64,000 nt of DNA, taken from contig JALGAS010000002.1 of the NCBI GenBank assembly GCA_023078685.1, forward strand, positions 1,984,001-2,048,000, in the 5' to 3' direction. Position numbers and translations under genes: made by a program. The stretch is from Neopestalotiopsis rosae (lineage: Eukaryota; Ascomycota; Sordariomycetes; Amphisphaeriales; Sporocadaceae). Numbering within the stretch: position 1 is the first letter of the stretch; the number at the start of each line of letters is the position of its first letter. The notes under the pieces were generated by a model. It made no database searches, had not been told where the DNA came from, and worked only from the letters and a program-made list of their open reading frames with translations. Positions 36,287 through 48,042 of the stretch are shown here, in pieces.

Positions 36287-36712
36287 ATGGTCAGTATGCA
36301 TAGCATGCAAGTCAAGTCATGTGCACCTATTAACCTCACTGGCCAGATTCTTCCACGACAGTACTACAATGGCTACAATGGCTACTATGGCTGGGGTCTA
36401 GGCGGAGGAGCAATTGCCGGCATTGTTGTTGGCTGTATCCTGTTTCTGCTCCTGTTGGGTCTGCTCATTTTTCTCTGCTGTCTCCCGTTCCGCAGGAGGC
36501 CATCATACAGACCGCAACCCTATCGCCGTCATCACCATCACCGGCGCGGCAGGAGCCGCTCTTCACGCTCAACATCTACTACTACCAGGTCATCAACTAC
36601 TGGTACTCGGTCATCAGTTCGAGTCAGAGGAGGAGGCGTTCCATACGTCGTACCGCCAGCGGCAGTCCCACAAACAACACAAGTTCCCCCTCCGCCTCGA
36701 GTATATCGCTAG
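36287..36712 (+). CDS. Small single-pass membrane protein, 141 aa (RCR-like layout)
   Basis: The frame from the ATG at 36287 has an N-terminal Tyr/Gly/Asn-rich stretch (YYNGYNGYYGWG) and one strong membrane segment (IAGIVVGCILFLLLLGLLIF). Then come a double cysteine, an Arg/His-rich stop-transfer region, a Ser/Thr-rich stretch and a Pro-rich tail. This layout resembles small fungal membrane proteins related to the yeast RCR proteins, which affect cell-wall chitin and endosomal sorting, but similarity is by layout only. An alternative model splices the first ATG directly to ILPRQYYNG over a 57-bp intron (36290-36346) containing a CTATTAACC branch-like site. That would remove a non-conserved stretch. 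Confidence 0.6.
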   Translation: MVSMHSMQVKSCAPINLTGQILPRQYYNGYNGYYGWGLGGGAIAGIVVGCILFLLLLGLLIFLCCLPFRRRPSYRPQPYRRHHHHRRGRSRSSRSTSTTTRSSTTGTRSSVRVRGGGVPYVVPPAAVPQTTQVPPPPRVYR

Positions 36713-36935
36713 ATTGTCATTGCTTGGATTGATGACGAAAGATTTCATCTATAGGTATTGATTTCAAATGTACATGCTAGTCTGGGGTATAGATTGTACA
36801 AGTAGTTTACAGGCAGGCCGAGGGTGCTTGAGAATATGACGGTATACGTACGAGGCAGCACCAAGAAATGAAATGTAATGATGCATGGACGTATAAGCAG
36901 GACTCTTGCAATTTGAAGAAAACAGTCCTTACGAC

Positions 36936-38906
36936 TCAGCGAATATGGAAGCGCTCATCGGTGGTCTCTTTCCCTTCATCGTCGCAAGTCTGACGAATGT
37001 ATTCCCCGCTCATGGCACCGTCAACATAGGCCGGTCCTATGAAGATATAGTGCCTCTTCTTGACCTTGCGTAGGACGGCACAATAGCTACAACCATGGAG
37101 TACACATATCATGTCATCCTTTTGCATGTCTGGTGGTCCGACACCAATACTTCCACCCACTGTAGTGAACAGTGTCCGCCCAATCAGTGGGCTGAAGATG
37201 ACAGTAAAATACTTGTAAGTTAGTTGCATCTCTTCATCTACAATCGAGGAAGTCTTGTGATGGCTAATGGAGTCCCAAATCTCGTGTGCATTGACAGGTA
37301 CCTGCGTGGTGTTGCCTCGCCACCGGTCTCCCGAGACGAGGTTCATGAAGCGGCCCTCGAGATCTTCAGGCACCATGTCAGTGTAGCGCTGCCATAATGC
37401 TGTCGTCGTGAAATTTTTGATCTTGCTCAGGTTTGGCATTTCTGGCCATGGTTGGTCCGAGGCAAGTTGCGCGGGGAAATGAAAGGGTCCCCTCAGGCGA
37501 TCAGCCCTTCCAATGCATCTTCCATCTGCGTGGAGAGTGGTGTCATCTATGGCCGTTTTGGGTTCACTGCCAGCAGAGGCAAAGTAAATGGCTGGTGATA
37601 TGCCACGGATAACGGTGCTCAAATCACGCACCCAGGATGGGTAACGATCATGGCGTGGAAAACCCTTGAACTGACACAGAATACCTAGGTCCTTTTCTTT
37701 CTTTATGTATGTGGTGATGACCGTTTTACATAATTGCTGAAACTCGATCTGGTAGTCTACTTTGATCTTGTTGCGGTAGAACTCGGGTGAGATTCCCCTG
37801 ATCCCGTAAATTCTATCTCGGGGGTCTGTGGAATGGAGTGAAGCTGATTGAAATAGTATTTCCAAGAATGACTTGCCCTCATACGTAGTGCTAAGATTGA
37901 TGAGATGTTTGGGCCCTAGCATGCTGTCGTCCTTTGTGTAAAGCTGCTCGTTCAGAAACCTAGTCAAGAATTGCCGGAAATTGGCAAATGAGACTGATTG
38001 GTGGCCGCATCTGATGAAGCATTTACCATTGGACCTGTGAGCCGAAGCAAGTTCCTGCACAACCCAGACGCGGCCCCAGTAGTCTCTGGACCACAGAGAC
38101 TTGAGTTGCGTATGTGGAGTAGAGTCTTGATCCTGCGGCGAGGACTCATCTGGGGCCCCGGTATAACTGTTCATGTAATCCATGGCTTGCTCGCTCCCGC
38201 TTGCCTCTTCTCCTAGCCACGCAATGACTTCTGCTGCAGCACTGTAGATTTGAGGCATGTGCTCTACTTGGGAACTTCTTTCAAGTGGGTTTCCCTGATC
38301 AATACATATCGCATCGACCCATAGAATAGTCTCGGTAGATGCATGACGCAGGTGAATGAGTGCATTGTGCAAACTTCTGGTGATGTTGACGACGCGCCCA
38401 CTGACACGAATCGCAGCCCTATCATGATAGTCTCCCCACACATATGAGAGTGCCACAAAGCGGACGCTCTCGAGCGACGTTGCATGGAAGAGATCACACT
38501 CAAGATCGTTACCGGCGTCGCCAGGCTTCAGCCTGATGAGACGGATGGCGAGTGGTATTTTCTTGGACTGACCGGCATTGGATATCACTGGTAGCGGAAA
38601 TTTTGAGTACAGTTGACAAAAATCGGGTGTCGTTGAATTGGTCGCCGATGAGGAGCAAGGAGTTGCACAATGACAGGACCGCAGCTCAAATGTCTGGCTC
38701 CGTCCCGTGTGCTGTTGCTTTTCATGCTTGCGTTTCAATTTCAAGTTCTCCCGATGCCTCTGCTTCCTCTCAGCTTCTCTGCTCTCCGACATGGTCAATT
38801 GAATACGAGGTGTCTCGCTGCCATCGGTCTGGCTTTGGGTTGATGAGGTTGTTGCCCTGTCCTCGTCGCATTGTTTCACGGGTGCTGCTGACTGCGTCTG
38901 CGCCAT
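36936..38906 (-). CDS. HET-domain protein, 656 aa
   Basis: A single-exon frame starts at ATG 38906. Residues about 60-90 are highly charged (EAERKQRHRENLKLKRKHEK), possibly a nuclear signal or coiled coil. The HET domain follows: a LIRLKPGD start, FVALSYVWGD (the conserved SYxWG box), LWVDAICIDQ (WxDxxCIDQ box) and MPQIYSAAAEVIAWLGEE. These are the signature blocks of PF06985. In fungi HET proteins cause cell death in vegetative incompatibility. The long C-terminal half is of the type usual for stand-alone HET proteins and ends in a Cys-containing region near ICVLHGCSYCAVLRK. It lies within 10 kb of the NLR/effector pair. Confidence 0.93.
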   Translation of the reverse strand: MAQTQSAAPVKQCDEDRATTSSTQSQTDGSETPRIQLTMSESREAERKQRHRENLKLKRKHEKQQHTGRSQTFELRSCHCATPCSSSATNSTTPDFCQLYSKFPLPVISNAGQSKKIPLAIRLIRLKPGDAGNDLECDLFHATSLESVRFVALSYVWGDYHDRAAIRVSGRVVNITRSLHNALIHLRHASTETILWVDAICIDQGNPLERSSQVEHMPQIYSAAAEVIAWLGEEASGSEQAMDYMNSYTGAPDESSPQDQDSTPHTQLKSLWSRDYWGRVWVVQELASAHRSNGKCFIRCGHQSVSFANFRQFLTRFLNEQLYTKDDSMLGPKHLINLSTTYEGKSFLEILFQSASLHSTDPRDRIYGIRGISPEFYRNKIKVDYQIEFQQLCKTVITTYIKKEKDLGILCQFKGFPRHDRYPSWVRDLSTVIRGISPAIYFASAGSEPKTAIDDTTLHADGRCIGRADRLRGPFHFPAQLASDQPWPEMPNLSKIKNFTTTALWQRYTDMVPEDLEGRFMNLVSGDRWRGNTTQVPVNAHEIWDSISHHKTSSIVDEEMQLTYKYFTVIFSPLIGRTLFTTVGGSIGVGPPDMQKDDMICVLHGCSYCAVLRKVKKRHYIFIGPAYVDGAMSGEYIRQTCDDEGKETTDERFHIR

Positions 38907-40188
38907 AAATCTTCAGTGGAGCTTACCGTGCTCATTTGACTTGGAGTAGTCCACGTACTACTCGACCTAGCCACTTCTGTCGCGTACAAAATGGCAGCCT
39001 AAGTACATACGGCATCGCCAGCACAGAGTGCCAAATTCGGCAACATTGAGGCCATCGTCGAGGAGCTAGAACTAGATTAAACACCGATCATGACTTCATG
39101 GCTAGCGAAGTTGACATAGAGCCGATAATGATCACCGATAGGGAAAGAAACAAGCTTGAATTGACGGCCGCTAAATTCAGTGGTGGCTGTGTTCGGTACG
39201 GGTGAGCAGCAAGTGGGGTTGGTGGTGGTCCTACTAGGGAGCTTGCAGTGCTTGTGTTGTCGCTTACAGGACTCCCTCCCTGGCACGGACTGGCCTAGCC
39301 TCCTAACAGTGCAGTGTCTGTGTAAGCATTCAGTGTACAAGCCAATGAGAGCCGTGCTTGGCTGCATTATTGGCCTTGGTAGGACACCGAAGCCTCTGAA
39401 TGGGTGGTCTTATTGTTTCAGAGGTAACATGGGGGCAATTTCTTCAATTGTTCAGCTGTTCAAGGAATTCGGAGGTAAGTGGGAGGTAAACGGGAGTTAG
39501 CGACACTTCTCAGCCCCCAACTCATTGAATCCTTCGGGGCTTTCCTCGAATAGCGTTCCAAAATTGGAGTTAGAGCTGTGCTATTGGGGACTTAACGCGC
39601 TGTGCCTCAATACGGTCCGGTTGGTGGGACCCGTGAAGGAATGAACCCGGTGACGGTTGGCTGCCGTCCGGGTGCTCATGGGTGCTGGTGGGTGCGCTGC
39701 TGGCTGCTGGCTGGTGGCTTGGAACCAGAAACAGAGGCCAGAGGCTGAGCCTGCAGATCATCTACCGGTGCCAGCCAGACCCAGCCCCAGCGCCTATCAC
39801 AGCTGCAGCTGCCTGCGCATGCCTGCGGCACGTACCAGTTCGCAGGTAGGACTCAATTGTGCGGTGTGAGATTGCAATATTGTTTGTGTGGGTGCGTATT
39901 CCTGGAGGTAAACCGTATTAGTAATTGCACTTGACTTGCCAGGCTGCCATTATACTGCTAGGTCTATATCATTGTCGCTTCCTCCCAACCAATTCGACTT
40001 GATTTTCCTCTTTCTTCTCTTATCGAAACCAATTGATCTTGCCCAATCTATCTAGGCCAGCAAACAGGTCGTAAGACTGGCGATACATGTGACTACACAA
40101 GCAATCACAAACACAACCAATTTCACAATCACCACACAACAACATTCAAAATTTCAGGAACAACGAGCAACCAGACCTTCCACACAAC
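38907..40188. other. Intergenic, no gene recognised
   Basis: Only short overlapping frames occur. The part 39960-40180 is pyrimidine-rich (TTTTCCTCTTTCTTCTCTT) and then CA-rich (CACACAACAACATTC). This looks like a fungal promoter and 5' leader for a transcript starting before 40189. Confidence 0.5.
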
Positions 40189-40683
40189 ATGGAATGGCTT
40201 TTCTTTACCGGAGATACCGGTAGTCCTGTTCATAATCTGGCATCCGGCTGTCCCACCAAAATAAGCACTTCTTCGCAGAGGTGTGGTGAGGATAGTAGAG
40301 CTACTATCGATGAAGCTGCAGCAGATGGAGCTGTAGAAGTGAAGAGGTGGGGGCCGGCACGGCTCTCATCTCGGGTATTGTCACGGGGCAATTCGAACAG
40401 CCTCTTCTCGGCGGCCGCGGCCTGGGAACAACGCGCCGCGCCCCGAGGAGAAGCTTCTGCTGGCCTGGAAGACTCTCCATCGTCTCTGGGCCAGTTTGAC
40501 GAGTTGTCCGTCGGAAAATATCATGGATGCAATAACCGAGCCGGATTTGGGGAGGAGTATAACACCAACCACCACCAATTCCGCGATCGCATGTGTCATC
40601 GAGATTCAGCAGAACTGCGGGATCCCTACAACTACTCGGATGAGGGCCGGTCGCGACGACTGGACAGATTTTACGACTATTAA
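40189..40683 (+). CDS. Possible hypothetical protein, 164 aa
   Basis: An ATG in a favourable context (CACACAACATGG) follows a typical pyrimidine-rich promoter and CA-rich leader, which is the main reason to list it. The product is hydrophilic, rich in Ser, Ala, Arg and Asp, with no recognisable domain. An overlapping frame (40496-40924) and the lack of homology I can recall leave open that this is a non-coding transcript or a mis-framed relic. Confidence 0.3.
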   Translation: MEWLFFTGDTGSPVHNLASGCPTKISTSSQRCGEDSRATIDEAAADGAVEVKRWGPARLSSRVLSRGNSNSLFSAAAAWEQRAAPRGEASAGLEDSPSSLGQFDELSVGKYHGCNNRAGFGEEYNTNHHQFRDRMCHRDSAELRDPYNYSDEGRSRRLDRFYDY

Positions 40684-41452
40684 GAAAACCGAAAATACAA
40701 AAAACATTACCCGAGCACAGCAGTCGCCTCTACGCGGCGCAAGGGACCAGTACTTGAGTTTTGGAAGGATTAGGTATCACATTGGCTTACATAGGTACAT
40801 AGTCCCTCCCTCAGGGAAGCGAAGATCTGCTACGACAGGAGCTGTACGATTTTACATGACATCAATTTTTGGGGTACACGGCGCACTGGCAGATTTTCAA
40901 CGACAACACACATCAATGGTATGAGGTGGCCGGAGAAAACGGCATCTGGGATATATATATGCACCAGATTTGGAGGCACTAGCTATGCACGAGTTCAGAT
41001 ATATACACTTAGCCAGATACATACATTTGGTAGCGTAACAAGAATTCATTTGGTAACCTACTTGGTTGCATTGACTGTTCTTGAGGTTTTGAATGCTTGT
41101 TTGAGGTTAAAGGTGACTTTGAGTGATACGAAAACAGTGGGCAAAGAATTCACATTATTGAGAGCATGACTCTAGCTCCACAGTGAATAACAGAGGGATT
41201 TTGCGAATGTGAGAAAAGGTCGTGGTTGTCTCTATTCTCGTCTGCTTCCGTTGGCAGACACAAAAAGGTGCTTTATGATCAACCGTGGGCAGAAAGGTAG
41301 CACCAGAACCACTATAATATGTACCCCGCAGCGGAACGTCCGTCGGAATCATCATGATAAAAGAGCCATCATAATCAGCAAGGCCGCAGCTCTTCCCAAA
41401 GGCTAGAATTCACCAGTTAGCGGTTTCATTCATTGAATTCTCAGAAGAGAAA
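40684..41452. other. Intergenic, upstream region of the FAD oxidase gene
   Basis: No supported gene. Short open frames lack coding character. The start codon of the next gene is at 41453. Confidence 0.5.
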
Positions 41453-42871
41453 ATGGGCTCTGAAACACCCTCATATCTCATCATCGGCGCCGGTGTCTTT
41501 GGCACCTCAACCGCGTACCATCTCATCCAGCGATACCCCGACGCCACCATCACGCTGGTGGACCGCGATGCCTACGACGCCAACAGCCGTGTCGCGGCAT
41601 CGTGGGACTGGAACAAGGTGGTGAGGGCAGATTACGCCGACCTGGGCTACTGTGAGCTCGCGCTCGAGGCGCAGGACGTCTGGCGCAGCGATCCCCTATG
41701 GCGGCCCTTTTACCACGAGAGCGGCATCTACTGGATCAGCCGCACGGGCTTCTCGCAAAAGGTGCTCGACAACTATGCCCAGCTCGGTCGCAAGGCCGAC
41801 CTGTATAGCCTACCCGTCGAGGAGGCGAGGAAATTGCACGGGGGGATTTTCGACGAGGCGGACTATACCGGGGTCAAGGACGTCCTCATCAACAACACCA
41901 GCGGCTGGGCAGATGCTCGAGACGCGTTGAGAAAGGTGATAGAGACCTGTGTAGAGAAGGGAGTCAAGTACGTGATGGCAGAGGTCGCGTCACTCGAGAT
42001 TGATGACGATGGAGGGGTTTGCCGCGGCGTGCGTACCGCCAATGGAGATGTGCTGACGGCAACCCATACGATCCTGTGCAGTGGGTCGTTCACGCCAAAG
42101 CTACTGGAGATGAGCGCAGAGAAAAGCGGTATTGATAAGCTTCGAGCAGGAGAGCGCATCATTTCGGCTGGAGTGACGACTGGATTGACTCAACTCAACC
42201 ACGATGACTTGCAATCATTCTCTGGAATGCCCGTATGCATCCAAGAGAACCCCCCGGAACGAGGTAAGGCATGATTGAGCACAATGTTACATAATTTCCA
42301 ATACGATGCGCTGACTTGGTCCAAGGCGCGAGTAACGGCATGTTGCCCCCAAACAGGGATTCACAAATCAAGTGGTGGGGCCAGTATATTTTCAAGAATA
42401 CATATGAAGTTATTAAGGGTAAATTCATTTCTGCACCGCCAGATGAGCCCGACTACGCCGAGTGGGATGTCCCAGACTCGCTCAAGGACGACATACGATT
42501 TGCGGGCAAAGTGACTGCTGGCAAGAAGGGTGAGTCTTGGGACTTGGAACAGCATCGTATTTGTTGGTAAGCAGAGATGTAGCTACGCCCCAATTATCAA
42601 TGGATGTGGGCTAATTTCATATAGGGAAGCTTTGACGCCCAGCGAAGACTTCATCATCTCTAAACACTCAGCGGTCGGTCAACTATATGTTGCCACATGT
42701 GGATCGTTCCACGGATGGAAGTTCTTTCCCATTCTCGGGCGCTATGTTTTGCAAATGCTTGATGGAGAGTTGCCCCCTGAGTGGAAGAGTCGATGGGCTT
42801 GGGATCATGAACTTCCAAACCCGTCGGACCTTGTTGTATGGCCAAAGAGAGAGCTGAAAGATTTGAAGTAG
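41453..42871 (+). CDS. FAD-dependent amine/amino-acid oxidase (DAO family), 432 aa
   Basis: Three exons (41453-42263, 42326-42566, 42625-42871) join in frame over introns of 62 and 58 bp. The N-terminus carries the dinucleotide-binding fold IIGAGVFGTSTAYHL with GxGxxG at residues 12-17, then a TLVDRD turn where FAD ribose is bound. The motif VAASWDWNKVVRADY and the C-terminal CGSFHGWKFFPILGRYV are characteristic of fungal sarcosine-oxidase/fructosyl-amino-acid-oxidase-like enzymes, which oxidise secondary amines to imines and make hydrogen peroxide. The length fits the family (about 430-440). No C-terminal SKL-type peroxisomal signal is present (it ends LKDLK). The exact substrate cannot be read from sequence. 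The gene converges with the glycosyltransferase gene, 176 bp away. Confidence 0.88.
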
Positions 42872-43047
42872 AACGGTACGAAGTCATCTGGCTTACCGAA
42901 AAAAACGAAACGCGGTCTTCTATTTTCGCAGTCAATGAACTTAAAATACAATTACTCTATGCCTCCGTCTTACCAGACTGTCTTCCAGCTCATCTTCTAT
43001 TAGTAGTCTCCATAATTCATCATTTCTACTATCTTGCAGGTTTGTCA

Positions 43048-44662
43048 TCAGAGAGCTTTCAGGATCTCTTTCGCCGCTCTATCCCTGCCCACATTCTCCG
43101 GGTACTTGGCTGCCAGTCTCGCCGCTTTAGATTTGAAGCTCTCCGAGCCGGGCCCAAGAACGACCTTGATCAAGGCCGAAGCCAGTTCCTGACGCCTCCA
43201 TCTAGGCGTGCTGTTCTTATTCGCCCACACTCCAATGCCCAGGAGTTCAGCCCTGTTGGCAAAGTCGTAGCAGTCTGCCCAAGGGGGCAGCAGCACTTGT
43301 GGGACACCAGCACACAATGCCTCGTTGAACGAGCTGGCTCCACCGTGATGAACCGAGCATATGATATTCTTGGACTCAATAATGGACTTGGGCTCCGCGG
43401 TGAACCAACCAGTAATGCGAGCGCGGTCCGTATCCATCTCTGTCCTCAACAGGCCGGCCACCTTCTCCCAGTCCCCGGTCCAGTCCTGCTCGCTTGATTG
43501 GACGGGTCGCCCATCGCTGTCCGCCGTGTCCTTGCGGCCCAGCTTCCAGAGGACTCGGAGCCGAGCGCCCTTATGTCCGAAGCCCTTGCGGTCGGCTTCA
43601 AGGATCAGGTCGCGCAGCGCGCCCGCCAGCTCGGCCGCCTCGTCCGCCGTGGCGGTCAGGTAGGTGCCCAGGTTCACGTAGACGGCAGGACCGCGCTCCA
43701 ACCACGAGTGCAGGCCCGGGTCTACTTCGAGGAGCGACTTGCTTGCGCGCACAATGGGGCCGCACGGAGTGATGTAATCGGGAAGGCGGTTGAATGGATA
43801 ATCCAGTTCGGCGGTATTGGCCACCAGGAAGTATACGCCTTTGGGAGGCGCCGTGAGCACGCCGAGCTCGTTGGCTGTGATGAGCTGCACCTCCGGCCCA
43901 TACCGACTCTTGACGGCAGTTGAGACGGCCGCCACGCGCTTATCAGTCAGTATCATATATCCTGCAACTAGATTCAGCGCAATGTTGTATGGTATCAGAT
44001 GCCACGGTATTGGGAATGGCAATGCTGAACAAACACTGTTCGGGGCGCGCAAAGTCATGGTTAGCAATGAGAGCTCGAATCTTAAAAACACAAGTCTGGT
44101 AGAAGGCCGCTTACAGAGGATATTTCCATAAAGCCGCGAGGGCTGGCTGCACCGGCACAGCAAAGTCCTTGATTGTATTCGGGGCCAGGACCATCCACTT
44201 GACACTGCGGTGATGGCAAATGGTCAGCCCCGGCGAGAAGAGCGGCTCCACCAGAGTCAGATCCGGTCGCACCTCGTCTAGGATGCGTTCAACTTCTTCG
44301 CAGACAACAGTAAACTCTGCTGGCTTCCATGGCGAAATGACTTCGGGGACAGCTAGAAGGACGCGGGATGTGTTGTAGAGGGAGGGCTTCAAGTCAAACG
44401 TCTCCCTTGTGAGCGGCGTACGAGCGTATGGTTGGCCATTGATTTCGTGAAAGATGATGCCATTCTTCCTCTTTGGTCCAGGTGCCGTCTCGAGGGCATA
44501 GGATGACAACAATCGTATAGCATCTCCCAGTGCTCCGAATGACGCGACGTGGACTTCGACGTCTGTCGCGGCGTGGAGGAGCGCATACACTACCGCCAAG
44601 ACCGCATTGGCCTGACCATACTCGCTGTTGGTCAAGAAGAGGACGCGCTTTGGTACCGACAT
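43048..44662 (-). CDS. UDP-glycosyltransferase (GT1-like), 511 aa
   Basis: Two exons (44662-44115, 44035-43048) join over an 80-bp intron (GTAAGC...AACAG, branch-like GCTAAC) into LWKYPLVCSALPFPIPW. The start MSVPKRVLFLTN at 44662 leads straight into the first Rossmann strand. The C-terminal domain has AVYVNLGTYL and the donor-binding block VHHGGASSFNEALCAGVPQ followed by LLPPWADCYDFANRAELLGIG, the classic GT1 signature with a final Asp/Asn-containing segment. Fungal relatives glucosylate sterols, lipids, xenobiotics or secondary metabolites; which applies here is unknown. No membrane anchor is obvious. Confidence 0.9.
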
Positions 44663-46480
44663 ACTGTCAATCTGTGTTGATGGACGAGATGGCAGGCTTC
44701 GCAAATTGCGCAATTCTTGATTTTGAAACAGAGTGCTTACGGTCCACCTTTTATCATCACCCTAGTGCTGTGGATTTGATACTGTCGTACAAGTAGCAAG
44801 TAGTGTCTACTGAAACGCTTCAAGGATGACACAATTGTTGTTAAGCAGATGCGAGAGAGGAGCATCTGCATTAAAGATTATCTGAACAAACAAGAAATAA
44901 AAAGACTCATGGCTACCCTGAATCTTTATCAGACCATTTCCATCTTCGCTGCTGACATGCATATCTAATTCAAAACTACTATCTATATCATATGATAATG
45001 GCCCGTGCCATCCCGGGTCGGTATACAGATCAATAACCGATAGCCTATACTGACCTAGATGCCCAGCTAATGCTGACAAGTTCCGTGCTTGGCACATAAT
45101 AGCTAAAAGTTGTGCAGCAAAGCGGAAAAAATACTGTTGCAGATAGTCACGACCGGCTTACGTACGCATCATTCGGTACGATCCCGAGCGGTCTTGGAGT
45201 TGGATAATGGATGGGCCCGGCATCTCCGATTGTGCGCCCGGACATCTCGGTCTTGCAGATTGCGTAAGCATGACTATACTAGATGCATGACTTCGGCTAT
45301 TGCCATTGCTGAATGATCAGCTCGAGAAAATATAGATTGAAGCCGGGTATTGCGATGGAGCCAATGTGGTCAAAATTTTGCAAAAACCAATTTCCCTTGT
45401 TCCATTCTCGTTTACACGCCAAGTCACTCTAGACCAGCTCGTATTGCCTTGGATTGAGCAGCCAGGCTTAATTCTAGTGTGTAACATGCAACAACAATGA
45501 ATTCTTTCCCAAGGCTGGATCTCGTAATACAAGGTGGCCAGCTTTGCTGAACACTTTTGACCAAGGTCCCTGTTAGAAGCTATGCGGTTTTCCTCGAATT
45601 GATCCGTCCGCGGGTCGCGACAATGCTGGAGCCGTCTGCGGAATCAATTCCTCTCTTCTATGATTCAAGCCTTCCTATGCGATGAAGAAGAGTCACTGTT
45701 CAGCAAACAATTGGACGTGACCTCATTACAGCAGCCTGCACGCCTCACTTCAGGCCTCGCCGAAAGTTCCCGCTTCGGCATCCTCAGCTGGCATTCAGCC
45801 CGGTGCGGAGCTGTGCCTTATGACACCCCGGTTTTCATTTTTCTCCAGCATCTTCAAGACCAAAGGTCTGGTTCTGACACACACCACTGGTGTTTTTACC
45901 CCGGCTTGGTATAAGGTCTCGGGCCGCACTCTCAAGCTGCCATCCGTCCGCTGTATTGGATTTCATCAGGTAATGTCTTATCCGGATCTGGCAACTTCAG
46001 CTGTCATCTCGACGGTGGCTTTTGAAGGCGGCACAGACGGCTCGAGGAAAATGTTGAGTTGGAAATTAAGAGGAGCCCCTGGTTGTATGCCAAGATACGG
46101 CTTGGCCATGAAAACGCGATTGCTATTGGCCAAGTGAAGACTGCGGGGCACAAAAACTTACATTGTGACGGGAGTTGATCTCTTCATCTAAACCTTAATC
46201 CCTGTGAACGCCTTCTAATGTCCACAAGCACGAATTGATCATGTCAGTCGTCAGTTTACGAAGACTGACGTGATGACATCTTACACGACGAGCCACTAAG
46301 CTGCTCATGTATCCATCTACTCAGTCCATGCTCTGGAGTATTAAACATCCTTTGGACTATATGAAAAAGCCCTTGCCTTCCAAGATGCCTTGATGAAATA
46401 TGAGAAAATTTGATTCTTGTTCACATCAACTTTTGAAGCTTGACAGTTACTATTCCAACAGACTTACGAGACGAACCACC
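44663..46480. other. Intergenic; two weak open stretches, no gene assigned
   Basis: The stretch 45097-44807 on the minus strand is an ATG-started frame of 96 codons with natural-looking composition, and 45820-46137 on the plus strand has 105 codons. Neither shows a domain, signal peptide or spliced extension, so both are left unassigned. They may be relics. Confidence 0.4.
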
Positions 46481-48042
46481 ATGCATAACCTCGTATTACT
46501 TGGCCTGGCGGTAGTGTCCATTGTCAAGGCGAACCCTGCCCTACAGGAATGGGGGAGCTGGTCGGTCATTCATGGCGATGCAGATTTTGATGATCTTACC
46601 GTTCAAGGCCCTGGTCATCCGATCGGCTCTTATGGAGAACTGACCTACTCAGACCTCCGTAAGATTGTATTTGAGGATAGCTCATAGATTGTGCTAACCG
46701 GACTAATCACTACGACAGACGTACAGGATCGGAGCGATCTGATCAACTTGGACTTCCATGGTATCCGCCATCTACCGACTGGAGACAATGTTGCCGTCTT
46801 CCCTGACAGGGCTGTTCGTGGTGCTGCGTTGCCAGCCATTCAAGCAGCATGGCGCAAGGGTGTCGTTGACTCTTTCAAGGCGGAATCACTCCAATGGGGT
46901 TGCGCTCCGAGCCACTCACCGTGCCAACTGACCGTGACTGGGCACCGCGGTACCCGGAGGGTGGCCAGAGTCACCTTCACCGCATCCACGGATGGGTCTG
47001 TCAATGAAGTCATCTTTGATAGTCGATTTCAGGATATCGATACGTTGAAGTTCCACCCCCACCGTGCTGGGTATGGAGAACGAGCGACCAGAGAAGTCAC
47101 TTGGATTGATCACTTCAAGTACACCTACTACAGAGGCGGCCGCCTCGTGGCCACTGCTCAAACTGATAGTGTTACTTCCACGATAGTGACCGAGACTATA
47201 TCTGATGTCATCATCACCATTACTAATCCTATCACCTTTACTCCTACCCCGACGCCCACGACGCTCACGACATTCCCCGAAGGCTGCGGTACAAATTGCT
47301 TCACGGGGCTAAACGACTGCCTTGAGCCAATCAGCTCGTGTTTCTCGGGGTGCTTGACATTTTCTTTGGGATTCACTGCGCCAGATACCGACCTGTGCTC
47401 CACGCGCGCGACGCCCACAGCCTACGGTATCACAAGCGTCGACATCGACACGGACCTCCCCATCACGACCGACCCGGCGGACTGGGATCCAGCCACGTGG
47501 TGCGAGATCTGCGTAGACAATATCGACGAGTGCGGCCAGACCTTTGGCGGCTGTTTCAACACGTGCAACGGCGAGGTCCCGACGTTTGAGACGCCCTCTT
47601 GTTCGCTCACTGCTACCGATATTCCCATCACCACTGAGACCAGTATTGTCCCGGGTACAGAAACACCAACTCTGCCCATCGCCACCCCAACTTCAGCTCC
47701 CATTGTAAGTAGAAGTATCAAATACATTCTTCTCCATGCTCCCAACCAGGCGAGATCTGCTTACTCACAGTTGGGAATGTACGTGCTAATATTGTCTACC
47801 AGGGCCATACTATACCCCTCAGCCAAGACGGTCGCTGCGGAACGCACGCTGGGACTGGAATTTTTCTCAACGAGCGCTGTGGTGACGACGCCTGCTGCAG
47901 CATGTGGGGTTGGTGCGGACCAGGTCCCTTGAGCGACTGGTGCGATACCTGTCAGCCTGGTTTTGGGTTCTGCACCAGGCCTATATTCGAGGCGCAACCG
48001 CTTTTGAGAGTCAAGGCGAAGAATGTTACTCACCATCATTGA
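46481..48042 (+). CDS. Secreted Cys-rich protein with C-terminal hevein-like chitin-binding domain, 467 aa
   Basis: Three exons (46481-46658, 46719-47704, 47803-48042) join over introns of 60 and 98 bp, both with CTAAT-like branch sites. The N-terminus MHNLVLLGLAVVSIVKA is a signal peptide. The N-terminal half (to about residue 210) is a killer-toxin-unrelated domain I do not recognise. It is followed by a Thr/Pro-rich spacer and two six-Cys modules around CGTNCFTGLNDC and CEICVDNIDECGQTFGGC. The third exon encodes GRCG...CCSMWGWCGPG...C, the cysteine and aromatic pattern of hevein-type (ChtBD1) chitin binding. Such proteins act in the cell wall or bind chitin fragments outside the cell. Without the third exon the domain is lost, so the splice model matters. 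Confidence 0.82.

Noticed and set aside
40496..40924. 142-codon plus-strand frame
   Set aside because: It overlaps the 40189-40683 frame, which has the better start context, and has no recognisable content.
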